From: Prosthecobacter sp. SYSU 5D2
GTDB taxonomy: Bacteria > Verrucomicrobiota > Verrucomicrobiia > Verrucomicrobiales > Verrucomicrobiaceae
Assembly (NCBI RefSeq): GCF_039655865.1
Contig: NZ_JBBYXL010000008.1
Coordinates: forward strand, 186,001-250,000
DNA: 64,000 nucleotides
Reading direction: 5' to 3'
Shown: positions 17,846 through 25,590 of the stretch, piece by piece
How positions within the stretch are numbered: the first letter of the stretch is position 1
Layout of the letters: each line of letters opens with the position of its first letter
Notes under the pieces: model-generated
Database searches by the model: none
What the model saw: only the letters and a program-made list of their open reading frames with translations
What the model was told of the DNA's origin: nothing
Made by a program: the position numbers and the translations under genes

Positions 17846-19165
17846 TCACTGCATCGGCAGCATCAACGTCTTGGACTGGTCTCCGCGTAAAACCCGCACA
17901 GAGACTTCTTCTCCGGCCATTTTATTTTTGAGCAAATGTCCCATCACACGGCTTTCAGTATGCCGGTTCGTCAGGCCATCCAGCTCCACGATGACATCCT
18001 CCTTTTGAAATCCGGCTTTTTTTGCCGCCCCATGACGGCCATGCATCCCCATCCCTTTCACCCACAGAGCCATCCCCTGGGTACTCAGACCACGGGTTTG
18101 GCGTTCCGCATCCGTGAGGTCCACCAGGATCAGGCCGCCAAGAGCCATGGCCCGCATGGACCAGGCCGAAACGCGCGCTGAGTTGTCCGTCTCTAGCTTC
18201 CATCCCTCCGCCAGAGCCAGTTTCACCGGCACTTTTTGACCTCCACGCCCAACCAGGACATCCAGCTCAGTCGCAGCTTCCGGCGTCCGGTGCAGGATCC
18301 AGCTCACATCCGCCGTCGAGACCAGACGCTGCCCCGCGAGGCTCATAAGAACATCCCCTGGCTGCAAGCCTGCCGCCGCCGCCGCACTCCCCTCCTTAAC
18401 TTCCAAAACCCGGGCCACTTCATCCGCTGCAAGAGTCAGCCCCACCGTCTGCGGGGCGGGCATCGGGTATATCCATTCGGTCGGCAAAGGCTGTTTTTGC
18501 TCCCGGTAGGAAACCCGCAGGGAATCCCCGATCATGTGACAATGGATGCAACTGCCCACCACCTTGCCATCCCAGTCCAATTCCCGTTGATAGCGCCCCG
18601 CCAGATTCGGCATGTCCGTCGGGTTCACAAAGGGCAAGGGCCCGCCCTGCTTGCCGGCCAGTTGCGCCTTGTTCGCCGGGTACTCAGCATGGATTTCCAA
18701 GGCTGCCTCCAGGGCCTTTTGATAACCTTTGACCGTTGCATCAGCCGAATTCTTCTGGTGCGTCCACGACCCATAGCGCCCATAGACGGTGCCGTCCCCG
18801 TTGAAAAACAGCGTGGAAAAAGAAAGATCGAAGTCGAATTGAAACCGGGTCAAATCCAGCGCGTTCGCATTGATCACCCGCACACAAATGAACTGGTCCA
18901 GCAGCGGCTCCAGCTCCCCTCCCTGCATCAGCACCGCACTGTCCAGGCCCATGCAGGCCAGGCAGGGCACACACCTCAGCACCACCAACAGCGGTTTCCC
19001 CGTCAACTGCGCCTGCTTGAAGCCGCTCTCAATATCATTGTACGCCCACCGTTTGTCATTTTCCATCGCCGCCCGGTCCGCGCGCACAGCCCCCTCACGA
19101 TCCTTCACCGCCTCAGCCCAGGCACTGGCCCCCAGCAGAACGAAACTCAGAATCAACCTTTTCAT
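17846..19165 (-). CDS. Periplasmic thioredoxin-fold / CxxCH / double PDZ fusion
   Basis: A 439-aa protein with a signal peptide (MKRLILSFVLLGASAWAEA). Residues about 40-160 form a thioredoxin-like module whose usual CxxC region is CVPCLAC (C65, C68, C71). A single CIHCH motif (206-210) fits covalent heme attachment. Two PDZ domains follow (about 237-320, GLQPGDVLMSLAGQ; about 330-438, GFQKEDVIVELDG). PDZ plus a redox or heme centre points to a periplasmic sensor or scaffold. The CxxCH could also be a metal or disulfide site. The gene stands alone on this strand. Confidence 0.8.
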   Translation of the reverse strand: MKRLILSFVLLGASAWAEAVKDREGAVRADRAAMENDKRWAYNDIESGFKQAQLTGKPLLVVLRCVPCLACMGLDSAVLMQGGELEPLLDQFICVRVINANALDLTRFQFDFDLSFSTLFFNGDGTVYGRYGSWTHQKNSADATVKGYQKALEAALEIHAEYPANKAQLAGKQGGPLPFVNPTDMPNLAGRYQRELDWDGKVVGSCIHCHMIGDSLRVSYREQKQPLPTEWIYPMPAPQTVGLTLAADEVARVLEVKEGSAAAAAGLQPGDVLMSLAGQRLVSTADVSWILHRTPEAATELDVLVGRGGQKVPVKLALAEGWKLETDNSARVSAWSMRAMALGGLILVDLTDAERQTRGLSTQGMALWVKGMGMHGRHGAAKKAGFQKEDVIVELDGLTNRHTESRVMGHLLKNKMAGEEVSVRVLRGDQSKTLMLPMQ

Positions 19166-19383
19166 GGCCGCATGCTGTCAAAACCGCCCCAGCAGTTCAA
19201 GCCAGCAATTTAGATCCCAAATCCTATCACATTTTTAATCTTTTCGCCAGTGTGCCCCCATTCCCCCTCCCCCGCCCCAAATCATCAGTCATCAATCATA
19301 AATCATAAATCCCACCCCTTTGGCACTGAATCTGTTTCCTTGCTTGATCCCGCCAGCGTGGCGATGAAGGAATAACCCGCCTA

Positions 19384-21921
19384 ATGCCCCACCCATCGTC
19401 CGTCCCCAGTGAGCCCCTTCCGTCCCCATCGTCGGCGGGGCCGGCCCCTGCCCTGGAGGCCTGCCTGCTGAACTACCGGCCGGTGCCGGGTGTGTTTGAT
19501 GAAATGGTCCTGCCCAACGGCGGGCTGCGGGCGCATTGGAAGACCTTTGGCAGTTTTCTGGCCCAGTGCTCCGAGGCCGACTTCAAACAACGCGCCGAGA
19601 CCATCCAGCGCCTGCTGGTGGATCATGGAGCTACTTATAACATTTATGACGATGCCCAGGGGGCCAGCCGCCCCTGGATGCTGGACCTGCTGCCCTTCAT
19701 CGTGGCGGAGCAGGACTGGCGGCAGGTGCAGGAGGGACTGGACCAGCGAGGCCGCCTCCTCAATGCCATCCTGATGGACCTTTATGGCCCGCAGCACCTC
19801 GTCCGCGACGGCCTTCTGCCGCCGGGCATCGTCCATGCCAATCCCGGTTTTTTGCGGCCCGTCATGGGCGTGAATCCTCCGGGGGGGAAATTCATCTTTT
19901 CGCTCGGTTGTGACCTGGTGCGGGATGCGGGCGGCTTTTGGCGGGTGCTGGCGGACCGCGCCCAGGCGCCCAGCGGCCAGGGTTACACGCTGGAAAACCG
20001 CATCGTCATGTCCAATGTATATGCGGAGGAGTTCAATGCCTCCCGCGTCCGCCGCCTGGCCAACTACTTCGAGATGAAGCGGGAGATGCTGCGCTCCCTG
20101 GCCCCCAAGCACCGCCATGGCGATGCCGGCATCCTGATGCTGACACCCGGCCCGTACAATGAGACCTACTTTGAGCATGCCTTCCAGGCCCGTTACCTCG
20201 GCTTTCCCCTGGTGGAAGGCGCGGACCTGACCGTGCGCGACCGCCATGCCCAGCTCAAAACGTTGGAAGGCCTGCGCCGCCTGGAAGTGATGGTGCGGCA
20301 TGTGGATGATGTTTTCTGCGATCCGCTGGAGCTGAACTCCGGCTCGCTGCTCGGCACCCCGGGTCTCATGGAGGCCTGGCGCAGCGGCAACCTCGCCCTG
20401 GCCAATGGCCTGGGCACCGGACTCATTGAAACGCCTGCGCTGCATCCCTTCATGCCCGGCCTGTGCCGCCATCTCCTGGGGGAAGAATTAAAGCTCCCCT
20501 GCGTGCCCACCTGGTGGTGCGGTCAGAAGCGGGAGCTGGGCATGGTGCTGGCGGATCCTGACCGCTGGGTCATCAAGCCCGCCTTTGTGAGAGGTGCGCG
20601 AGATCCCGTCTTCATCCGGGACCTGGACAAGGAGGCCAAGGCCCGCCTGCTGGACAACATCCGCGCCACGCCGCATGCCTTCGTCGCGCAGGAGGTGCTG
20701 AGCCTTTCCACCACCCCCACCTGGACGGGCACCCGCATGGAGCCGCGCTCCCTCGTCTGGCGCGCCTTCGCCATCGCCCAGGGAGACCATTTTGCCACCA
20801 TGCCCGGCGGCCTGTCCCGCGTCAGCCCGGAGGCACAGCGCTGGCTGGTCACCATGCGCAGCGGCGGCATCAGCAAGGACACGTGGGTGCTGGGAGACGG
20901 CACGGAGGACACCCGCTACGGCCACATGAACCAGCAGCCTCTGGTCATCCGCCCCGCCCGCCCGCCCAGCGGCGTGCCCAGCCGTGCGGCTGATCATCTC
21001 TTTTGGTTAGGCCGTTATGCCGAGCGGCTGGAGCTCACCGTGCGCACCACCCGTGTGCTCATGCAGCGGCTCACCAGCGAGCGCGGCCAGGTGGAAAGCC
21101 ACGAGGCTCAGAGCTGCCTGTCCCTGATGGTGGACATTGGTCTGGTACCCAAAGAGGCCACCAGCCTGCGCGAGCATCTGCAGGCCATCATGCAGGACCC
21201 CAAGCGCGAAGGCAGCGTGCCCGGCCTGCTCAGCCGTCTGCGATTCAATGCCTCCGCAGCCCGCGACCGTCTCTCGGATGACATGTGGCGTCTGTTTAAT
21301 CGCATTGACCGGGATGCCCGCGCCCCGGCCGGCCCCTTCAGTTTTTCCGCCGCTCAAAGCTGCCTGGACACCCTGGTGCTGGACCTGGCCGCGATCAGCG
21401 GCATGCAGCATGAAAACATGACCCGCGGCCACGGCTGGCGCTTCCTGGAGATCGGCCGCCGGCTGGAGCGTGCAACCATCATCCTGACACTGCTGAAAGG
21501 CACCCTGGCCCAGACAGAGCACGATGACAGCATCCTCACTCCGTTGCTGGAAATCTGCGACAGCGCCATGACCTACCGGCGGCTCCACTTCGCCCGCCCC
21601 GTCCTGGCCCCGGTGCTGGACCTGCTGCTGCTCAATGACAGCAACCCGCGCTCCGTGGCCCACCAGCTCATGGTTCTGGGCCGTCAGGCCACCCAGCTCC
21701 CCATTGACCGCAGCCCCGATGGCGGCATGCGGGAAAAGCAGCAGACGGATGTGCTCCTTTCCACCCTCGGCTCGCTGAACCTCGTCTCACTCGCCCGCAG
21801 CAGCACCCAGCTTCCCGCCACCGTCACCACCCTTTGCGACACCCTCACGGACGGTCTTGAAAGGCTGTCCGACCTGATCACCGAGCACTACTTCAGCCAC
21901 GCCATCCGCCGTACTGAATAG
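19384..21921 (+). CDS. Circularly permuted ATP-grasp + alpha-E fusion protein
   Basis: An 845-aa fusion. Residues about 25-490 form the circularly permuted ATP-grasp domain (former DUF404/DUF407): FDEMVLPNGGLRAHW, TYNIYDDAQGASRPWMLD, IVMSNVYAEEFNASR and WVIKPAFVRGARDPVFIRDL. From about residue 530 (SRAADHLFWLGRYAERLE) to the end is the helical alpha-E domain (former DUF403). In many bacteria these two parts are separate genes next to a transglutaminase. Such ATP-grasps are predicted peptide- or amide-forming ligases, possibly making a small peptide or polypeptide tag. The transglutaminase gene follows 44 bp later. Confidence 0.92.
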   Translation: MPHPSSVPSEPLPSPSSAGPAPALEACLLNYRPVPGVFDEMVLPNGGLRAHWKTFGSFLAQCSEADFKQRAETIQRLLVDHGATYNIYDDAQGASRPWMLDLLPFIVAEQDWRQVQEGLDQRGRLLNAILMDLYGPQHLVRDGLLPPGIVHANPGFLRPVMGVNPPGGKFIFSLGCDLVRDAGGFWRVLADRAQAPSGQGYTLENRIVMSNVYAEEFNASRVRRLANYFEMKREMLRSLAPKHRHGDAGILMLTPGPYNETYFEHAFQARYLGFPLVEGADLTVRDRHAQLKTLEGLRRLEVMVRHVDDVFCDPLELNSGSLLGTPGLMEAWRSGNLALANGLGTGLIETPALHPFMPGLCRHLLGEELKLPCVPTWWCGQKRELGMVLADPDRWVIKPAFVRGARDPVFIRDLDKEAKARLLDNIRATPHAFVAQEVLSLSTTPTWTGTRMEPRSLVWRAFAIAQGDHFATMPGGLSRVSPEAQRWLVTMRSGGISKDTWVLGDGTEDTRYGHMNQQPLVIRPARPPSGVPSRAADHLFWLGRYAERLELTVRTTRVLMQRLTSERGQVESHEAQSCLSLMVDIGLVPKEATSLREHLQAIMQDPKREGSVPGLLSRLRFNASAARDRLSDDMWRLFNRIDRDARAPAGPFSFSAAQSCLDTLVLDLAAISGMQHENMTRGHGWRFLEIGRRLERATIILTLLKGTLAQTEHDDSILTPLLEICDSAMTYRRLHFARPVLAPVLDLLLLNDSNPRSVAHQLMVLGRQATQLPIDRSPDGGMREKQQTDVLLSTLGSLNLVSLARSSTQLPATVTTLCDTLTDGLERLSDLITEHYFSHAIRRTE

Positions 21922-21965
21922 CCCAGGCTGGCGCAACCCACTGCCGACAACCGCCCCTTTTTCCT

Positions 21966-22847
21966 GTGCGTTACAACATCATCCATCGCACCACGTACAA
22001 ATACGAGAGCCCGGTCACGGTGGGCCACTACATGGCCCGGCTGGAGCCTCGCACCCTGCCCTTTCAGGAGTGTCCGTGGCATGAGCTGACCATCTTTCCA
22101 TCGCCCATAGAACGCGCCGAAAGGTCAGATTACTTTGGCAACACCAACGTCTATTTCGAGATCGAAGGCTCCCATCAAAAGCTGGAAGTCATCGCCCGCA
22201 GCCTCGTGGAAGTCATCCGTGCGCAGCCCTTTGACCCCGCCTCCACTCCGCCTTGGGAAACCATCCGCGACTCCTGCCGCAGCGATGTTTATAATCCCGC
22301 CACGCCTGCCGGTGAGCTGACGTTTGCCTCCACACTGATTCCGGTCGGCGTACCCTATGCGGACTATGCCCGCCCGTCCTTTCTCCCCGGCCGCCCCATC
22401 CTCCAAGGCGTCTGCGACCTGAACCGCCGCATCCACCGGGATTTCGTTTTCGACCCCAAGGCCACTGATGCCGCCACTCCGGTGGAAAAGGTGCTCAAGC
22501 AGCGCCGGGGCGTCTGCCAGGACTTCGCCCAGGTCATGATCGCCTGCCTGCGCTCCCTGGGCCTGCCCGCCCGTTACGTCAGCGGTTATCTGGAGACCGT
22601 GCCTCCCCCCGGTGTGGTAAAACTGGTCGGGGCGGATGCCTCCCACGCCTGGGTTTCCGTCTATTGCGGTGAGGTCTGCGGCTGGATGGATGCCGATCCC
22701 ACCAACGATGTGCTGCCCTCCGAGCGGCACATCACCGTCGCCTGGGGGCGCGACTTCGCTGATGTCAGCCCCCTGCGCGGCGTCACCACCGGGGCCGGTG
22801 AGCAGCGGTTGAAAGTGGCCGTGGATGTGCTGCCGGACAAAGACTGA
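21966..22847 (+). CDS. Transglutaminase-like cysteine protease domain protein
   Basis: A 293-aa protein starting at GTG 21966. The N-terminal beta domain (MRYNIIHRTTYKYESPVTVG, then ARLEPRTLPF) is the bacterial transglutaminase N-terminal region. The core has the catalytic Cys in RRGVCQDFAQVM (C184), His in ASHAWVSVYC (H227) and the Asp in MDADPTND (D242 or D244). No signal peptide is present. It is the standard operon partner of ATP-grasp/alpha-E proteins and probably hydrolyses or crosslinks the peptide they make. The 103-aa gene follows 20 bp later. Confidence 0.93.
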   Translation: MRYNIIHRTTYKYESPVTVGHYMARLEPRTLPFQECPWHELTIFPSPIERAERSDYFGNTNVYFEIEGSHQKLEVIARSLVEVIRAQPFDPASTPPWETIRDSCRSDVYNPATPAGELTFASTLIPVGVPYADYARPSFLPGRPILQGVCDLNRRIHRDFVFDPKATDAATPVEKVLKQRRGVCQDFAQVMIACLRSLGLPARYVSGYLETVPPPGVVKLVGADASHAWVSVYCGEVCGWMDADPTNDVLPSERHITVAWGRDFADVSPLRGVTTGAGEQRLKVAVDVLPDKD

Positions 22848-22867
22848 CCCGCTTCATTGGACGAGCC

Positions 22868-23179
22868 ATGCAGCTTCATCGCCATCCCTGCGGCTTCTAC
22901 TATTCCCAAAGCTTTGCCGACTTCCTTCAGTCCAGGCAGGAGGAGGAAGGACCGGCGCATCCAGGGGAGCTGCTGGCTCTGGACTACCTCCGCTGCCGGG
23001 AGGGCAGCCAGGCGGGCAGCGCTTGGTGGCAGCTGGACTGGATCTCCCTGCATACCGTGCCCGCCCACACACGCCACACCATCGGCAGCATTGAGCTGGC
23101 GCTTTCCAAGCAGACACTGCGCGGACTCTCCGGTCATTTGCTGCACTATGAAAACGGCCAGGTCATCGTGAGGAAGTGA
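22868..23179 (+). CDS. Small protein in the ATP-grasp/transglutaminase operon
   Basis: A 103-aa cytoplasmic-looking protein starting MQLHRHPCGFYYSQSFADFL. I do not recognise a family. It contains many aromatic and His residues and a central acidic stretch (QEEEGPAHPGELLALDYLR). An overlapping frame (22857 to 23171) is a less likely reading because it is Ser/Pro-rich and shadow-like. Its place 20 bp after the transglutaminase makes it a candidate third component, substrate or regulator of that system. Confidence 0.6.
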   Translation: MQLHRHPCGFYYSQSFADFLQSRQEEEGPAHPGELLALDYLRCREGSQAGSAWWQLDWISLHTVPAHTRHTIGSIELALSKQTLRGLSGHLLHYENGQVIVRK

Positions 23180-23235
23180 TTACCGCAGCTTTGCCGATAG
23201 TTCCTCACCGCCCGCACAGTTTTACCTGACCGACC

Positions 23236-24282
23236 ATGAACCGCCGAACCCTCCTGGCTGCAGCCGCCACCACTTTTACCGCACCTTTTGTTAGGTCACA
23301 GAGCAAGACCTCCCTCCAAGGCAGCATCATCGGCCATGGCACCCACCGTTATCAGGTGGACCTGGAATGGTGCAAGGCCAGGCGGGAGACCCACCCGGTG
23401 AAGGACTGCCATGAGATGGCAATGGACTCCCAGCAGCGCCTCATCATGATCACCAATGAGGCCCGCAACAACATCCTCATCTTCAGCAAAGACGGCCAGG
23501 TGCTGGATGCCTGGACCCTCAAGATGAAAGCCGGTCACGGGCTGACCCTGGACGCACGCGACGGCAAGGAATCCCTTTGGTTATGCGACTCCGGCGGTGC
23601 CCGTGTGGTGAAGACCACCCTGCAAGGCGAAGTGCTGCTGACCCTGCCCCATGCCCGCGACTGCGGGGCCTATGATGAAGCCATGAAGTATGCCCCCACC
23701 GAGGCCGCCGCCGGTCCGAATGGCGATGTCTTTGTGGCGGACGGCTACGGCTCCCAGTTCATCCTCCAGTTCGATGCGCAGGGGAAGTTCATCCGCAAGT
23801 TTGGCGGTGTCAGCACCCAGGCCATGAACCCCGGCAAGTTCATGCAGGCCCATGGCGTCACCATTGACCACCGTGGCCCGGAGCCGCTGGTGCTCTGCAC
23901 GGAGCGCGTGCGCAATGAGTTCCACTGGTTCACCCTCCAGGGAGAATACGTACGCTCCGTTTATCTTCCCGGCGCTTTCATGAGCCGGCCCGTCATCGCG
24001 GGTGATCTGCTCCTCTCCGGCGTCTGCTTTGGCATGAAACCGGGCGACTACCGCATGTGGCGTGACCGGGGGTTCATCATCATCCTGGACAAGGACAACC
24101 GCGTCATCTCCGCCCCTGGTGGCCATGCGCCCGAATACGAGGGCGACCAGGTGAAGCTGCTCCTTCAGGACCAGCCTGTCTTCCGCAATGTACACGACGT
24201 CTGCGTGGATGACGTCGGCGACCTCTACGGCTGCCAATGGAATGCTGACAAAGCCTACCCGTACAAGCTGCGCCGGGTGTAG
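23236..24282 (+). CDS. Tat-exported NHL/six-bladed beta-propeller protein
   Basis: A 348-aa protein with a twin-Arg-like leader (MNRRTLLAAAATTFTAPFVR). Repeating beta-propeller blades read as DSQQRLIMITNEARNNILIF, SGGARVVKTTLQGEVLL, NGDVFVADGYGSQFILQFD and DVGDLYGCQWNADKAYPYKL, matching NHL-repeat proteins of the 6-bladed type (lactonase/peptidylamidoglycolate lyase fold). Repeated His and Asp residues near blade ends could bind a metal. It follows the 103-aa gene by 56 bp on the same strand, but its export makes a shared role with the cytoplasmic operon doubtful. Confidence 0.82.
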   Translation: MNRRTLLAAAATTFTAPFVRSQSKTSLQGSIIGHGTHRYQVDLEWCKARRETHPVKDCHEMAMDSQQRLIMITNEARNNILIFSKDGQVLDAWTLKMKAGHGLTLDARDGKESLWLCDSGGARVVKTTLQGEVLLTLPHARDCGAYDEAMKYAPTEAAAGPNGDVFVADGYGSQFILQFDAQGKFIRKFGGVSTQAMNPGKFMQAHGVTIDHRGPEPLVLCTERVRNEFHWFTLQGEYVRSVYLPGAFMSRPVIAGDLLLSGVCFGMKPGDYRMWRDRGFIIILDKDNRVISAPGGHAPEYEGDQVKLLLQDQPVFRNVHDVCVDDVGDLYGCQWNADKAYPYKLRRV

Positions 24283-24287
24283 CCAGG

Positions 24288-25475
24288 CTACCGCCTCAGC
24301 TTCTCCAGCCCCGCAGCATCCGCTCCGGGCAGGGGCGAATCCACATCACAAATCACACTTTCCGTTAGGCCAAGCCTGCCCGTTCCCAGCACCTGCGTCT
24401 GCAGGCCGATGAAGGTGCATTGCTGCACATCCAGCTGGCTGTTGGCATTCACCTTCAGCGCCCCCGGCAGGCCTGGCGCGCGGCGGCAGAGCACGTTTTT
24501 AAAGGTCACCACACAGGGGGCCAGCTCCGGCCTGAGGGTCCCCTGGCCGATGGTGACAGCGGAGGCCGCGCTGCTTTCCACAAGTACATTCTCCATGCTG
24601 TGCGCCGTATCCCCGATGAAGAAGATGTCATGCCCATGGCAGCCGCTGATGAAGACATTCTTGTAATGGGTCACGCTGGAGCCGATGTCACAAAGCCCAG
24701 TGGAATTGCCCATGCTGGTGAAGCCGTCTATGCGGCATTCCCCCGTCTCATGGGCGCTGAAGCCATCGTCGCCACAATCAATGGCGGCGATGTTTTCAAA
24801 CACCGTATCCACCTGGTCGCCATGGACGTTGAAGCCGTCATTATACACATGCGTGCACGTCAGGTTGCGAATGACCAGATGCGCCCCCGTGCGGCTCAGG
24901 CTCACACCATTGGCGCGAATGGGACAGCGGATGCTAGCCTCATCAAGCTTCTGGCCCTCGGGCAGCTTCAGGTAAAAAGCATCCTCCGCCTCCACATAGG
25001 TCCATTCATCCGCCAGCAGTTCATCCACCTTTTTGAACGTGGCGCTGGGGCCTTTGGAGGTGCGGCCCATGCGGTTCATGCGGCCGTTCCACAGGAAGTA
25101 CCAGCGGCCCAGGTAGCTACGGTTGGTGCCCGGCATCACTCCTGTTTTGCGGAACAGGCCGCCGCCCAGAGCTTCCCATTCGGCCGCAATGATCGGGTCG
25201 CTGCCATCAATGACGGCCCCATGCCCATCCACCGTGATGGGCTGGCCGGGCAGGCCGTGTTTGCTGCCCAGGTTCACCGATTCATAATACGTGGCCGGGG
25301 CCAGGTCCACCGTATCCCCAGGCTGCGCCAGACTGACCGCGCGGGCGATGGTCTTCACCGCCGCAGCCACGCCATCCTGGGTGTCATCCCCCGTCACAGG
25401 ATCCACCTTTAAAGAGCGGGCGGATGCAGAAGAAAAAGTGAGGGCGAGGAGGAGGCACAGGGGAAGCAACTTCAT
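24288..25475 (-). CDS. Secreted right-handed beta-helix protein
   Basis: A 395-aa protein starting at ATG 25475 (MKLLPLCLLLALTFSSASA, signal peptide). The open frame runs on to 25646, but that extension overlaps the divergent PhoD gene and lacks a leader. The mature part begins with a DUF1565-like opening (VDPVTGDDTQDGVAAAVKTI and PGDTVDLAPATYYESVNLG) and continues with parallel beta-helix rungs (THVYNDGFNVHGDQVDTVFE, GECRIDGFTSMGNSTGL, VTHYKNVFISGCHGHDIFF). Such folds are often polysaccharide lyases or glycosidases, but no catalytic set could be fixed. The stop lies 5 bp from the stop of the NHL gene. Confidence 0.85.
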   Translation of the reverse strand: MKLLPLCLLLALTFSSASARSLKVDPVTGDDTQDGVAAAVKTIARAVSLAQPGDTVDLAPATYYESVNLGSKHGLPGQPITVDGHGAVIDGSDPIIAAEWEALGGGLFRKTGVMPGTNRSYLGRWYFLWNGRMNRMGRTSKGPSATFKKVDELLADEWTYVEAEDAFYLKLPEGQKLDEASIRCPIRANGVSLSRTGAHLVIRNLTCTHVYNDGFNVHGDQVDTVFENIAAIDCGDDGFSAHETGECRIDGFTSMGNSTGLCDIGSSVTHYKNVFISGCHGHDIFFIGDTAHSMENVLVESSAASAVTIGQGTLRPELAPCVVTFKNVLCRRAPGLPGALKVNANSQLDVQQCTFIGLQTQVLGTGRLGLTESVICDVDSPLPGADAAGLEKLRR

Positions 25476-25590
25476 GAATCGAATAAGGCAAAAAGGACAA
25501 ACGCAGTATACCCGACAGCTCTTCCGTTGAGTTGCCTGGAGGTGGTTTTGAAAGTGAAAGAGCAGCCCTTCAGCCACGTTTTCAAGCGCC

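Noticed and set aside
19260-19320. Short AT-rich direct repeats (ATCATAAATC units) before the ATP-grasp gene
   Set aside because: Few, degenerate and too short for a CRISPR array or regulatory iteron.
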